From NCBI GenBank assembly GCA_964429745.1, contig CAYSDI010000004.1, forward strand, positions 18,168 to 82,167: a DNA stretch of 64,000 bases. The letters are read 5' to 3'. The notes beneath the pieces are model-generated. The model did not search any database. It saw only the letters and a list, made by a program, of their open reading frames with translations, and was not told the origin of the DNA. Shown here piece by piece: positions 1 to 7,909 of this stretch. Positions within the stretch are counted from its first letter, which is position 1. Each line of letters begins with the position of its first letter. Made by a program: the position numbers and the translations under genes. The stretch is from WGOA01 sp964429745 (GTDB taxonomy: Bacteria; Bacteroidota; Bacteroidia; Chitinophagales; BACL12).

Positions 1-1
1 G

Positions 2-1084
2 GCCAACCACCCTGAAGTGCGAAAAGTGGACGCTCAGTCCTCCGCCGATTGGGGTCTGGCTTACCCTATGGGTTCGCGCATGATGTCCGGTAACTCCGTG
101 GAGCACGAGCAACTGGAGCAGGAACTGAGCGAATTTGTGGGCAAGGAAGCCACCTTTTTGCTCAATTACGGCTATCAAGGCATTATGTCGGCCATTGATG
201 CGCTTGTTGACCGCCGCGACGTGATCGTTTACGACGCGGAGTCGCACGCCTGCATCGTGGACGGCGTTCGCCTGCATCAGGGCAAGCGCTTTGTGTTCAA
301 GCACAACGACATCGAAAACTGCGAGCGCCAGCTTCGCCGGGCCTCCGAATTGGTTAAAGAAACCGGCGGGGCCATTTTGGTCATTACTGAAGGCGTTTTT
401 GGCATGGGTGGCGACCAAGGCAAGTTGCGCGAGATCGCCGCGTTGAAAGAGCGCTACAACTTTCGCCTGTTGGTGGACGACGCCCACGGTTTTGGCACCA
501 TGGGCAAAACCGGTGCCGGCACTGGCGAAGAGCAGGGCGTGCAAGAAGACATTGACATCTACTTCTCTACGTTTGCCAAATCCATGGCATCCATTGGGGC
601 CTTCATTTCTTCGGACAAACAGGTCATCGAATACTTGCAGTACAACATGCGCTCGCAAATTTTTGCCAAGTCGCTTCCGATGCCCATAGTGATCGGAAAC
701 TTAAAGCGACTGGAATTGCTCCGCAGCCAGCCCCAGCTCAAAGCCAACCTTTGGAAGAACGTGCGGATGTTGCAGGACGGCCTGCGCGAGCGCGGTTTTG
801 ACCTCGGCGGCACCAACAGTTGTGTCACGCCGGTTTACCTGACCGGCACCATCCCGGAAGCTTCCAAGCTCATCATTGACATGCGCGAGAGCTATGCCAT
901 TTTCTGCTCCGCGGTTATGTATCCGGTAATCCCCAAGGGCCAGATGCTGTTGCGTTTGATCCCCACGGCGGCCCACACCGAGCGCGACATTCGCGAGACA
1001 CTTGACGCGTTTTCCACCGTTTCCAAAAAACTGCGCGACGGCGAGTACGCCACGGAGCTTCCGGTCAACGTGCCGATGGCGTAA
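2..1084 (+). CDS. spt: Serine palmitoyltransferase-like PLP enzyme (alpha-oxoamine synthase), 5' truncated
   Basis: The reading frame is open from base 2, so the N-terminus lies outside the window. About 360 residues remain. The protein is a fold-type I PLP enzyme of the alpha-oxoamine synthase family, which condenses an amino acid with an acyl thioester. Visible motifs are YPMGSRMMSGN near the start, the aspartate loop LLVDDAHGFGTMG, and the Schiff-base lysine in FSTFAKSMASIGAF. The wording of these motifs (FAKSM, GTGEEQGVQEDID) matches the sphingolipid-forming serine palmitoyltransferases of Bacteroidota better than the ketobutyrate ligase Kbl or BioF. A cysteate-using relative that makes sulfonolipids cannot be excluded, because the families are close. 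It converges with dapA across about 90 bp that contain a short 12-bp direct repeat (ACACAGACAATT, twice) and no clear terminator. Confidence 0.85.
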   Translation, partial: ANHPEVRKVDAQSSADWGLAYPMGSRMMSGNSVEHEQLEQELSEFVGKEATFLLNYGYQGIMSAIDALVDRRDVIVYDAESHACIVDGVRLHQGKRFVFKHNDIENCERQLRRASELVKETGGAILVITEGVFGMGGDQGKLREIAALKERYNFRLLVDDAHGFGTMGKTGAGTGEEQGVQEDIDIYFSTFAKSMASIGAFISSDKQVIEYLQYNMRSQIFAKSLPMPIVIGNLKRLELLRSQPQLKANLWKNVRMLQDGLRERGFDLGGTNSCVTPVYLTGTIPEASKLIIDMRESYAIFCSAVMYPVIPKGQMLLRLIPTAAHTERDIRETLDAFSTVSKKLRDGEYATELPVNVPMA

Positions 1085-1175
1085 GGGCTTTTTAAAAACC
1101 CCAGCTCACGCATGACCATGAATCACGCAGAGAACCGAGTTACGCGGAGAATGACACAGACAATTACACAGACAA

Positions 1176-2060
1176 TTACACAGAGGCCACGGCCCTCAGC
1201 GCGCTGCGCAGCCCGTCGCTGACCGGGTAACAAGGCAGGCGCAGAATTTCTTCGCACAAGCCCATTGCGGCCATGGCGCATTTAATGCCCCCGGGATTGC
1301 CTTCGCGGAAGATGAGGTCGGTGGCGTCCATGAGCTCAAAGTGCAAAGCGCGGGCGCGGTCAAAATCGCCGGCAAGGCCAGCGCGGACCAGGTCGCTGAA
1401 GGCGCGCGGCCAGCCATTGGCGATCACGCTGATCACCCCGTCAATGCCCATGCCCAACTGCGGCAGGGCCAGCGCGTCGTCGCCGGAAAGCACGCTAAAT
1501 CCTTGCGAGCGGTCGCGCAGCAGGCGGCCAATCTGGTCAAAATTGCCGGACGCCTCCTTGATGCCGACAATGTTTTTGGCGTCGCGGGCAAGACGCAGCG
1601 TGGTGTCTGCGCTCATGTTGGAACTGGTCCGGCCGGGCACGTTATACAACAGGATGGGGCGGGGAGCAACCTGGTCCAGCGCGCGGTAATGGCGGTAAAT
1701 GCCTTCCTGGGTAGGCTTGTTGTAGGCTGGGCTGACCGACAAAATGCCATCGATGCCAGTGAAATCCTGGTCTCGCACACTGTCGCACAGCGCACGCGTG
1801 TCATTCGACCCAAAACCGGCTACAATGGGCACCCGACCGGCGGTGTGCGCCACCGTGAAGGCCAACACTTCGCGTTTTTCGTCGGCGTTTAGCGTGACAG
1901 ATTCTCCGGTTGTACCCAACGAAACCACGTAGTCTACTCCACCGTCAATGACATGGTCCACGATTCGTCCCAGTGCCGGCCAATCCACACGCATGTCTCG
2001 GTCAAAGGGGGTAACTAGCGCTACGCCGGTGCCGCTGAACGGATTAGGATTCGGTTTCAT
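1176..2060 (-). CDS. dapA: 4-hydroxy-tetrahydrodipicolinate synthase
   Basis: This enzyme condenses pyruvate with aspartate semialdehyde, the first committed step of lysine and diaminopimelate synthesis. The 294-residue length is normal for the family. The TIM-barrel active site is complete: TTGES at residues 50-54, Tyr139 in LYNVPGRT, and the Schiff-base lysine Lys168 in GIKEASGN. The start ATG overlaps the end of the upstream DUF6913 gene by 17 bp, so the two are cotranscribed and probably translationally coupled. accA lies just ahead of them on the same strand, so the likely operon is accA - DUF6913 - dapA. The DUF6913-dapA pairing is, to my knowledge, common in Bacteroidota. Confidence 0.95.
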   Translation of the reverse strand: MKPNPNPFSGTGVALVTPFDRDMRVDWPALGRIVDHVIDGGVDYVVSLGTTGESVTLNADEKREVLAFTVAHTAGRVPIVAGFGSNDTRALCDSVRDQDFTGIDGILSVSPAYNKPTQEGIYRHYRALDQVAPRPILLYNVPGRTSSNMSADTTLRLARDAKNIVGIKEASGNFDQIGRLLRDRSQGFSVLSGDDALALPQLGMGIDGVISVIANGWPRAFSDLVRAGLAGDFDRARALHFELMDATDLIFREGNPGGIKCAMAAMGLCEEILRLPCYPVSDGLRSALRAVASV

Positions 2061-2589
2061 GGGTGCGGATGGATTGGAGGTAGTGATCCACTTCGGCGAA
2101 GAATTCTGCTAACGTGTGGCGCTCGTTAGGAAGGTTGATCAGGAATTCTGCGCTCGGTTCCTTGTCTCTCGTGAATTCGCCAATGCGCCAGGACGCCCGG
2201 CTGAACAGGGCAAGGTAGCGCAGCGGAAGGCAACGGCCGAGCCAGGCACTAATCAATATGTCGAAGGGCTGTTGTTCAAAGTAGCGGGCCGATTCGCCCG
2301 ATGGATAACCCAGCCAATTGCACTCACTCCGCTGAAGCGTTTGCATGCTCTCGGGAGGGCTCACTTTTTTGCGGTCCAGGTAGGCGAGGACGTCTACTTT
2401 TTTTCCTGCTGCGCGAAGTTGGCTGGCGAACTGCTGTGCGGCAGCCAGGTCATCTTCGCCGTTAATGCGCACCAAAATACCGATGTGACGGGCTTCTGAA
2501 AAGGGTACGGTGCTGCGGGCGTTGGTCTTCTCCATCAGCCGACGGCCGACGGCGTAACGAAACAGCGAGTTGCGAAGGGCACTGAACAC
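2044..2589 (-). CDS. DUF6913 family protein
   Basis: This is a 181-residue soluble protein with no signal peptide or membrane segment. The N-terminus is basic and helical (about residues 1-25). It is followed by an alternating beta/alpha region containing HIGILVRING and KKVDVLAYLDRKK, then a FDILISAWLGR strand. The pattern matches the small Bacteroidota-restricted family DUF6913, whose function is unknown. It lies 7 bp after accA and overlaps dapA by 17 bp, so it belongs to that operon. That context suggests, but does not show, a link to lysine or cell-wall precursor supply. The assignment rests on remembered family wording and synteny. Confidence 0.75.
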   Translation of the reverse strand: MFSALRNSLFRYAVGRRLMEKTNARSTVPFSEARHIGILVRINGEDDLAAAQQFASQLRAAGKKVDVLAYLDRKKVSPPESMQTLQRSECNWLGYPSGESARYFEQQPFDILISAWLGRCLPLRYLALFSRASWRIGEFTRDKEPSAEFLINLPNERHTLAEFFAEVDHYLQSIRTHETES

Positions 2590-2596
2590 CGGGAGG

Positions 2597-3556
2597 TCAT
2601 TTTACTGCTTCCGTGAACCGGCCCATGGCGCTGTACTTGTCAATGCGCGCCTGAATGCGCTCTTCAGGATCCATGGAGCTGAGTTCCTTGATGTTTTTCT
2701 TGATGGCGCGTTTGAGATTGGTCACCATGGCCTTGGGGTTGACGTGCGCCCCGCCCAGCGGTTCCTTGATAATGCCGTCAATGATGCCCAGGTCAAAATT
2801 GTTTTTGGCCGTAAGCTGCAGCGCTTCAGCGGCCTGCTCTTTGAAATCGGCACTTCGCCACAAAATAGAAGCGCAGCCTTCGGGAGAAATCACGGAATAC
2901 CAAGTGTTTTCGAGCATGAAGATCCGGTCGCCAAGCCCTATGCCGATGGCACCCCCAGAGGCCCCTTCGCCCAAAACAATGCAGATGACCGGTACTTTGA
3001 GCAGGGTCATTTCGAAGAGATTTCGGGCAATGGCCTCAGCCTGTCCGCGTTCTTCGGCTTCTATGCCCGGAAATGCCCCTGGCGTATCGATTAAGGTGAC
3101 GATGGGCTTGCCAAATTTTTCGGCCAATTTCATCAGGCGCAACGCCTTGCGGTAGCCTTCGGGGTTTGCCATGCCAAACCGGCGGTATTGCCGCATTTTG
3201 GTGTTGATGCCCTTCTGTTGCCCCAGGAAAAGGTAGGTCTGGCCGTCCATGAGCCCAAAACCCCCGACGATGGCCTTGTCATCGCCTACAGCCCGATCGC
3301 CGTGCAGTTCTACGAAGTTTTCGCATAGGTTTTCGATGTAGTACAGCGTGTAGGGGCGGTCCGGATGGCGCGAAAGTTGGACGCGCTGCCAGGCGTTCAA
3401 ATTTTCGTATATATTTTTTCTAAGCTCGCCGATTTTCTCTTCCATTTCGGCTACCGAAGCTGCGACATCTACCTTGCCTTGCTCACCGATTAGCCGCAGT
3501 TTATCCAATTGTTCCTGCAATTCGGCCACCGGTTTCTCAAATTCCAGATATGTCAT
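2597..3556 (-). CDS. accA: Acetyl-CoA carboxylase carboxyltransferase subunit alpha
   Basis: AccA forms the carboxyltransferase with AccD and moves the carboxyl group from biotin to acetyl-CoA, giving malonyl-CoA for fatty acid synthesis. The 319-residue length is typical. It starts with the characteristic helical hairpin (LEFEKPVAELQEQLDKL), continues with the crotonase-like core (HPDRPYTLYYIE, GFGLMDGQTYLFLGQQKG, TLIDTPGAFPGIEAEERGQ), and has the oxyanion-hole segment GEGASGGAIGIG. No AccD is present in the window. A -7 box (TATCTTTG, 3607 to 3600) lies about 43 bp upstream. The gene heads the probable accA - DUF6913 - dapA operon. Confidence 0.97.
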   Translation of the reverse strand: MTYLEFEKPVAELQEQLDKLRLIGEQGKVDVAASVAEMEEKIGELRKNIYENLNAWQRVQLSRHPDRPYTLYYIENLCENFVELHGDRAVGDDKAIVGGFGLMDGQTYLFLGQQKGINTKMRQYRRFGMANPEGYRKALRLMKLAEKFGKPIVTLIDTPGAFPGIEAEERGQAEAIARNLFEMTLLKVPVICIVLGEGASGGAIGIGLGDRIFMLENTWYSVISPEGCASILWRSADFKEQAAEALQLTAKNNFDLGIIDGIIKEPLGGAHVNPKAMVTNLKRAIKKNIKELSSMDPEERIQARIDKYSAMGRFTEAVK

Positions 3557-3599
3557 GTTCTTGTAATTGGCTCAAGCACTGCGCTTACAGCATGTAGGA

Positions 3600-3607
3600 C
3601 AAAGATA
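3600..3607 (-). promoter_or_regulatory. Putative -7 promoter element of accA
   Basis: On the minus strand this reads TATCTTTG, a full match to the Bacteroidota -7 consensus TAnnTTTG, 43 bp before the accA ATG. No TTG at the right spacing was found for the -33 box. A second -7-like octamer, TAACTTTG, lies at 3646-3639. Confidence 0.4.
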
Positions 3608-3849
3608 CCGGCACTGGCTTACAGGCAGGCACGGGGGGCAAAGTTAGGGATTGGATGTCGCCGAATGTGCCGGAGAAAAAAGTTCAGGTACTTGGTGAAT
3701 ACCCTTTGGTGGACCTATATTTGCCCTGCTTCTGAAAAAGCGTGCGCGTTTCTTCAGAACCTCGCTTTGGTCGGGCTTCCTGAAAAGGGTTTGTCGCACA
3801 AATCCTCCTCTTAGATAGCCGCAAAGTTTACCATATTGGCTTTGTTTAA

Positions 3850-3923
3850 GGATCGGTAGTTCAGTTGGTTAGAATGCCGGCCTGTCACGCCGGAGGTCGC
3901 GGGTTCGAGTCCCGTCCGGTCCG
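3850..3923 (+). tRNA. tRNA-Asp (anticodon GTC)
   Basis: A 74-nt cloverleaf. The acceptor arms GGATCGG and CCGGTCC pair fully (one G-T), and the discriminator base is G. The D-loop has AGTTGG, the anticodon stem-loop GGCCTGTCACGCC carries GTC, and the T arm has GGGTTCGAGTCCC. The CCA end is not encoded. A strong hairpin terminator follows within a few bases. Confidence 0.97.
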
Positions 3924-3924
3924 C

Positions 3925-3958
3925 AAAAAAACCCGCTCTTTTCAGAGCGGGTTTTTTG
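3925..3958 (+). terminator. Intrinsic terminator after tRNA-Asp, probably bidirectional
   Basis: A 9-bp perfect stem (ACCCGCTCT / AGAGCGGGT, loop TTTC) is flanked by an A-run on the left and a T-run on the right. It can therefore stop both the tRNA and the convergent lipoprotein gene that ends at 3988. Confidence 0.9.
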
Positions 3959-3987
3959 TTGTTCCGGGTAACCTTATGAAGATTGCC

Positions 3988-5313
3988 TTAGATCCCGGTC
4001 AGCTCAACACTGCCCGTGCTGCGTGCAGGCAGGCTGCCGCTGAATTTTTCGGTTTTCTTGCCTAAGGTTTGATCAATGTAAATGATGTTCACGCCGTTGA
4101 GCGTGGTGGGTATCGGGCGGACGCTTTTGTTGCTGAAGAGCGCGTAAAAATTGGCCCCTTTCTTAAAGACTTCAATTTCAACGTCTTCCGGGCGGTTTGT
4201 TGCGCTGCTGAACGCGTAGCTGCCATCAGTCATCATGTTGCCAAACTCTTCCCAGACCAGGGCTAACCCACCTGCTCGCCAGTTTCCCTGACCAGATTTG
4301 GCGTCCAAGCCAAACAGGTTGGAGGTGCCCACGGCAAAACCCTGGTGAAAGGCGGCACCATCTACAATATTGCCTTCTTCGTTGCGCAAGCGAGCCAATA
4401 TGAGCAAGAACTCTGCCACGTGCAGCACCTGGTCCAGGCTTTCGGCTTCCTCATCGCTGTAATTGAATTCCTGGAAACACACCAGCACGTCATTCCCAAA
4501 GTAGCTCCGGTAGTCGGTCAACATTTCGCGGTAGAAGCCCAGGCGATCAGCCGGGTACACGGGCAATAGTTTGTGGGTGGTAATAACGCGGGCAGGCAAT
4601 CGGCCCGCCTTCACTGCCTTAGAAGCAGCATCCAAACAATCGCCATGCTTGCGCCCCATGGGCGAACCCTTGCCCATGTGCCGAACCACTTCTGGTTTGC
4701 CGCTTTGGATCCAGAAATTGTCTGCCAATTTGGGATTGGCGCGGTACACTTCTTCGGCAAACGTCACGTAGGCCTGACCGTTTGCAAAAAGTTCCGGGAC
4801 GTGGTTGGGCGGTTCGTTGCCAATGCTGATTCGGCCGGTCCGTTCCGTAACCCATCGGCTAACCTGGTCGCGTGGAAATTGGGGAGGCCAGGTGAAGTCG
4901 TGCTTGACCGAAGCGGGTAACTGTGGCAGGATGGTATTGAGCACCAGATTGACGTTTGGATCATCCATGCTCTTCATTTTGTACGTGTGGCTACCCGCCG
5001 GGTGCCGGATAAACGACTTGGGCAGGTTTATCCAGCGATCCTTGAGCGGTGACTGATCCAGGCGCTTTCGGGCGGCATCGCTGTTGGATGGGTCGCGAAG
5101 CGAAATTCCATAGAGGCGCTCCAGGTCGCCCTTAGGGCCCGTCTTGCCAGTCAAGGTAACCTGCAAGGTGCCCGCCGGGGCGGGTTTAGAGGCAGCGGCA
5201 GTTGGTAAAGATTGCGCTTCAGTGGTTTGCTGAGTGGGCTTATTGGAGCAACCTGATGCTGCCATCAGCATGACTGCTGTGGAAAGGAGGGCGGTTTTGA
5301 TCACGAGGTTCAT
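3988..5313 (-). CDS. Lipoprotein with glycoside-hydrolase clan A-like features
   Basis: A 441-residue protein with a lipoprotein signal: basic start, hydrophobic stretch, lipobox AASGC with Cys22. Ser at +2 is compatible with the outer membrane. A Thr/Gln/Ala/Pro-rich linker (about 23-50) leads to a globular domain. Two features recall the retaining glycosidases of clan GH-A: NEP in SIGNEPPN with Glu167, the place of the acid/base glutamate, and a second glutamate, Glu282, at the end of a strand in VLVCFQEFNY, where the nucleophile would be. The C-terminal ~80 residues look like the small beta domain that follows such barrels (NGVNIIYIDQ, SVELTGI). I cannot assign a GH family. The gene stands alone and converges with tRNA-Asp. 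A lipoprotein of unknown function remains possible. Confidence 0.55.
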   Translation of the reverse strand: MNLVIKTALLSTAVMLMAASGCSNKPTQQTTEAQSLPTAAASKPAPAGTLQVTLTGKTGPKGDLERLYGISLRDPSNSDAARKRLDQSPLKDRWINLPKSFIRHPAGSHTYKMKSMDDPNVNLVLNTILPQLPASVKHDFTWPPQFPRDQVSRWVTERTGRISIGNEPPNHVPELFANGQAYVTFAEEVYRANPKLADNFWIQSGKPEVVRHMGKGSPMGRKHGDCLDAASKAVKAGRLPARVITTHKLLPVYPADRLGFYREMLTDYRSYFGNDVLVCFQEFNYSDEEAESLDQVLHVAEFLLILARLRNEEGNIVDGAAFHQGFAVGTSNLFGLDAKSGQGNWRAGGLALVWEEFGNMMTDGSYAFSSATNRPEDVEIEVFKKGANFYALFSNKSVRPIPTTLNGVNIIYIDQTLGKKTEKFSGSLPARSTGSVELTGI

Positions 5314-5409
5314 GGGGTAAAATTACGCAGGGTGGGTGAAGCAAACCCAAGGGAACGTTAAAACTTCCAGATACTGAGGCTTTTAGTTCATAACTAGTAA
5401 ATAAATTAA

Positions 5410-6861
5410 TTATCTATATAAATTTCTACCCCTATTCTTAATTTTTGAAAGCTTTTGCTGAATGAAAGCGATCAACCATGGTGCATCTATAACGTTAGGA
5501 GTTTTTTGAATATTATCCATGATTTCCAGTAAGCCCGTTTCATCCTTTGGAGGTAGATTATTCAATTTTCGGCAAATACTTAAGAAATGCTGAAGTCTGG
5601 GGATGCGACTCTTGTCAATATCGGCTTCATGGTAGCGCAAATACTTTGCAAATGCTTCTAAATGGAATTCCAATTGATTGCGATCATCCAATTGTAAATA
5701 AGCCTTACAAGCAAGCAACTTCAGGCTCACAACCAAGTGTGGGTCGATGTAGCGTATTTGACCGGCCATAAAGAAAACTTGGTTATAATCTTTCTGAGCT
5801 AAAGCAATTTGTGCTTTCGCTAAAAAAGAAACACTTACTTTATGGGTTTCCGGTAAGAAATCGGAATATTCTTGCCAGAAACTAACTGCGCGGTCAGTAT
5901 AATCGCAAGTCAAATAGAACTGAATAATGTTCTTATAAACCCAAGGGTTCATGATTTGATTAATGACCAACAATTTTTCTGAATTCATTTGCTCAATCAA
6001 ATCCAGGAAAATGGGTTCAAAGCGATTGTCTGGAACATTGATTTTCCGCACACAGTAGTTAAATGCATACAAATAGAAGCTGCTCTTTTCCTCGTGAGAA
6101 AGCGAAGAATTGATATTGCATAGAAGTTTATAGTAATCTAAATATGGAACTATATCTTCGGGGTTATTGAAGAGTTTGAATGCAGCGATGGATAGATTCA
6201 CGATAACCGGATGACGATCGTCAATGGCATTAGGGAGAGTGGAGGTCTGAATGAGTTCCTCATACTCAGTTTGCAGCATAGCACTGCGATTGACCATTTC
6301 TGTGCTATACATCAACTTCTCCGATAGATAGTATTCATCCAGCGACCAAGCAACAGACTCTAAGTGACGATTGTCCGTTCTACGCATGTTTTTTTCTGAG
6401 TCGTCAAAGGAGATTTTTTGCCATAAATATTGATTGTATAAGAATTTCGAATTCTTTATCGTCGAAGTTTCCAGTAGTTTGGCTGCAGTCCGCATTGCCC
6501 TGTCATAGCGAACTTTTAATCCGTGGGTCCGGTAGTACTGCGCTAGGGTCATCTGATCTCCGGTAGAATTTTGAAGCGAAGCCTTTTGAAGGATAAAATT
6601 TTCAAGATGCGTGAGAATTTTACTTCTGCAATTGTATAAATCTTTCTTAGTTTTTATTGTCTTTAGCCTCTGTGATTTAATGAATGCATCGTCTTCTACT
6701 TGTTTTTTGAGTAAAATTCCTCTTTTGCTGACAATTAAATTTAAATACAAGACATATAAATTCTCAGAGTTGAAAAAGGGAGAGGTTAGGTATAGTCTAA
6801 ACTCTCTGATTTCTAAGGGCTTCAAGGTTTGAAGCGTACGATACAGCTCAGTATCCTGCAT
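5410..6861 (-). CDS. Hypothetical protein, 483 residues, all-helical, AT-rich gene
   Basis: I do not recognise a characterised family. There is no signal peptide or membrane segment. The sequence is rich in Leu, Tyr, Asn, Lys and amphipathic helices, like an alpha-solenoid of degenerate TPR-type repeats. It starts LYRTLQTLKPLEIREFRLYL, with the repeated idea of 'LSPFFN' helices, and has helix pairs such as AKAQIALAQKDYNQVFFMA. My recollection is that proteins beginning this way occur as paralogues in Saprospiraceae, but this is not verified. The base composition is clearly more AT-rich than the flanking genes, pointing to foreign or relaxed DNA. It is bounded by AT-rich non-coding DNA on both sides and shares no operon. 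Confidence 0.7.
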   Translation of the reverse strand: MQDTELYRTLQTLKPLEIREFRLYLTSPFFNSENLYVLYLNLIVSKRGILLKKQVEDDAFIKSQRLKTIKTKKDLYNCRSKILTHLENFILQKASLQNSTGDQMTLAQYYRTHGLKVRYDRAMRTAAKLLETSTIKNSKFLYNQYLWQKISFDDSEKNMRRTDNRHLESVAWSLDEYYLSEKLMYSTEMVNRSAMLQTEYEELIQTSTLPNAIDDRHPVIVNLSIAAFKLFNNPEDIVPYLDYYKLLCNINSSLSHEEKSSFYLYAFNYCVRKINVPDNRFEPIFLDLIEQMNSEKLLVINQIMNPWVYKNIIQFYLTCDYTDRAVSFWQEYSDFLPETHKVSVSFLAKAQIALAQKDYNQVFFMAGQIRYIDPHLVVSLKLLACKAYLQLDDRNQLEFHLEAFAKYLRYHEADIDKSRIPRLQHFLSICRKLNNLPPKDETGLLEIMDNIQKTPNVIDAPWLIAFIQQKLSKIKNRGRNLYR

Positions 6862-6908
6862 ACTTAATTAATAGAAGAAATTATTTTTTAATCTGGTTTT
6901 AATTTGGT

Positions 6909-7208
6909 TTAAAAGAAAGAGAGAATAGCTAAACATAGAAAGCCAGGTGATTTGTAATCAAATGTCTTAGACCAATCTGCCCTGCTTAAAGACAAAAGTA
7001 CAGGATGTAAGATAAAGCCAATCCAGAATAGGAGTGCTGTGATTTCTCCCTTGCCAGTGTGGATTGACCCGGTAGCTTCGTCAGCGTTATCAGGTTTCAA
7101 AAATAGACCAAAAGCACCGTTGTCTTTTCTGTAGGCTGAACCCTTTCCAAGGTAAAGATCAATGCACAGGATGACAAATGAGGCAATTGGCAGCACCCGG
7201 TAACGCAA
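6909..7208 (-). CDS. Possible small two-helix membrane protein (or gene remnant)
   Basis: This is an open frame of up to 99 residues with no ATG; it begins at TTG (7208) or GTG (7196). It would have a hydrophobic helix near the start (VLPIASFVILCIDLYLG), a polar middle (YRKDNGAFGLF, ATGSIHTGKGE), a second hydrophobic segment (ITALLFWIGFILHPVLLSL) and a short hydrophobic end. The amino-acid make-up looks like a real membrane protein, but the weak start and short length leave room for a decayed gene. It lies in the AT-rich island, divergent from the secreted protein at 7239. Confidence 0.35.
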   Translation of the reverse strand: MRYRVLPIASFVILCIDLYLGKGSAYRKDNGAFGLFLKPDNADEATGSIHTGKGEITALLFWIGFILHPVLLSLSRADWSKTFDYKSPGFLCLAILSFF

Positions 7209-7238
7209 TAATAAACGACAAACTAAACTTTACTCACC

Positions 7239-7571
7239 ATGAACCGACTGATTGCCCTTTTTGCCTTAATCCTTTCTGTTTCCTTCTTTTCGCAGGTCAA
7301 AGCTCAGGCCGGTGGAGGAATTCCCCCTGGTCCGCAATCCGGAATTATTGTCATGATTGAAGATTTGTGGGAGGCAATAGCTACAAACCCCCAAGCCAAC
7401 CCCATGCGTCAGATCCGGATTTTGAACAGCTCAGGTACCATCATTTACCAGGATGGCAATACCGCACCTGACTATGAGGAGATCAACCTTTCAAGTGCTC
7501 CAGCGGGTTCATACACGGTCCAAATTAAGCTTCAGGTGGGCTGGGAGGCTCATTCGCTGGTGCTTCAGTGA
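7239..7571 (+). CDS. Small secreted beta-sandwich protein (DUF3244 / T9SS-tail-like)
   Basis: A 110-residue protein with a clear Sec signal peptide (LIALFALILSVSFFSQVKAQA, cleavage after about residue 22). The mature part of about 88 residues contains a strand pattern seen in secreted Bacteroidota domains: RQIRILNSSGTIIYQDG, then INLSSAPAGSYTVQIKL and a final HSLVLQ. This resembles the DUF3244 domain and also the beta-sandwich of T9SS C-terminal sorting domains, but no separate cargo domain precedes it. Function is unknown. The next plus-strand signal is the hairpin at 7831, 260 bp downstream. Confidence 0.7.
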   Translation: MNRLIALFALILSVSFFSQVKAQAGGGIPPGPQSGIIVMIEDLWEAIATNPQANPMRQIRILNSSGTIIYQDGNTAPDYEEINLSSAPAGSYTVQIKLQVGWEAHSLVLQ

Positions 7572-7909
7572 GTTTTGAGGAACGAATTTAAAGAAAGAAT
7601 TGAAAAGAATATGAATGATACTATTTGGTATTATTCTGTTCCTCAGGCACATGTAGTGCATCCTTAACCGCTGAGCCCGTCATGCGCTATAGGCTGTAAG
7701 AAAGATAGAAGTTGCTTTATCCTTGTTCGGAGTTATGCAAAGGGAGATTTTTGCATTGTCCTGATTGAGTAAGCATTTTTTGAATCATTTTTTTACCAGC
7801 CTATTCTTGTCCTGAGCAAGTAATTGCTTGAAACACCCGGCCCTTTTGGCTGGGTGTTTTCAATTTAGGGGCAAGCCGTTGATGCTACCTCTCGCGACCT
7901 GGATGAAGA
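7572..7909. other. Intergenic region without a recognisable gene
   Basis: A 338-bp AT-rich stretch. I see no tRNA, no plausible coding frame and no repeat shared with other parts of the window. It contains one hairpin terminator (7831-7860). Confidence 0.7.
7831..7860. terminator. Hairpin terminator between convergent genes
   Basis: AAACACCCGGCC and the complementary GGCTGGGTGTTT form a ~12-bp stem with one G-T pair, followed by T residues. It lies between the convergent small secreted protein gene and the dehydratase gene that ends at 7910, and could serve either one. Confidence 0.7.

Noticed and set aside
2..1084. 2-amino-3-ketobutyrate CoA ligase (Kbl) as partner of the threonine dehydrogenase at 44.7 kb
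   Set aside because: Motifs around the PLP lysine (FAKSMASIGAF) and GTGEEQGV fit the Bacteroidota serine palmitoyltransferase group better; the genes are far apart.
1154..1181. 12-bp repeat at the dapA end as an attachment site
   Set aside because: Only two copies, side by side, with no integrase or tRNA nearby.
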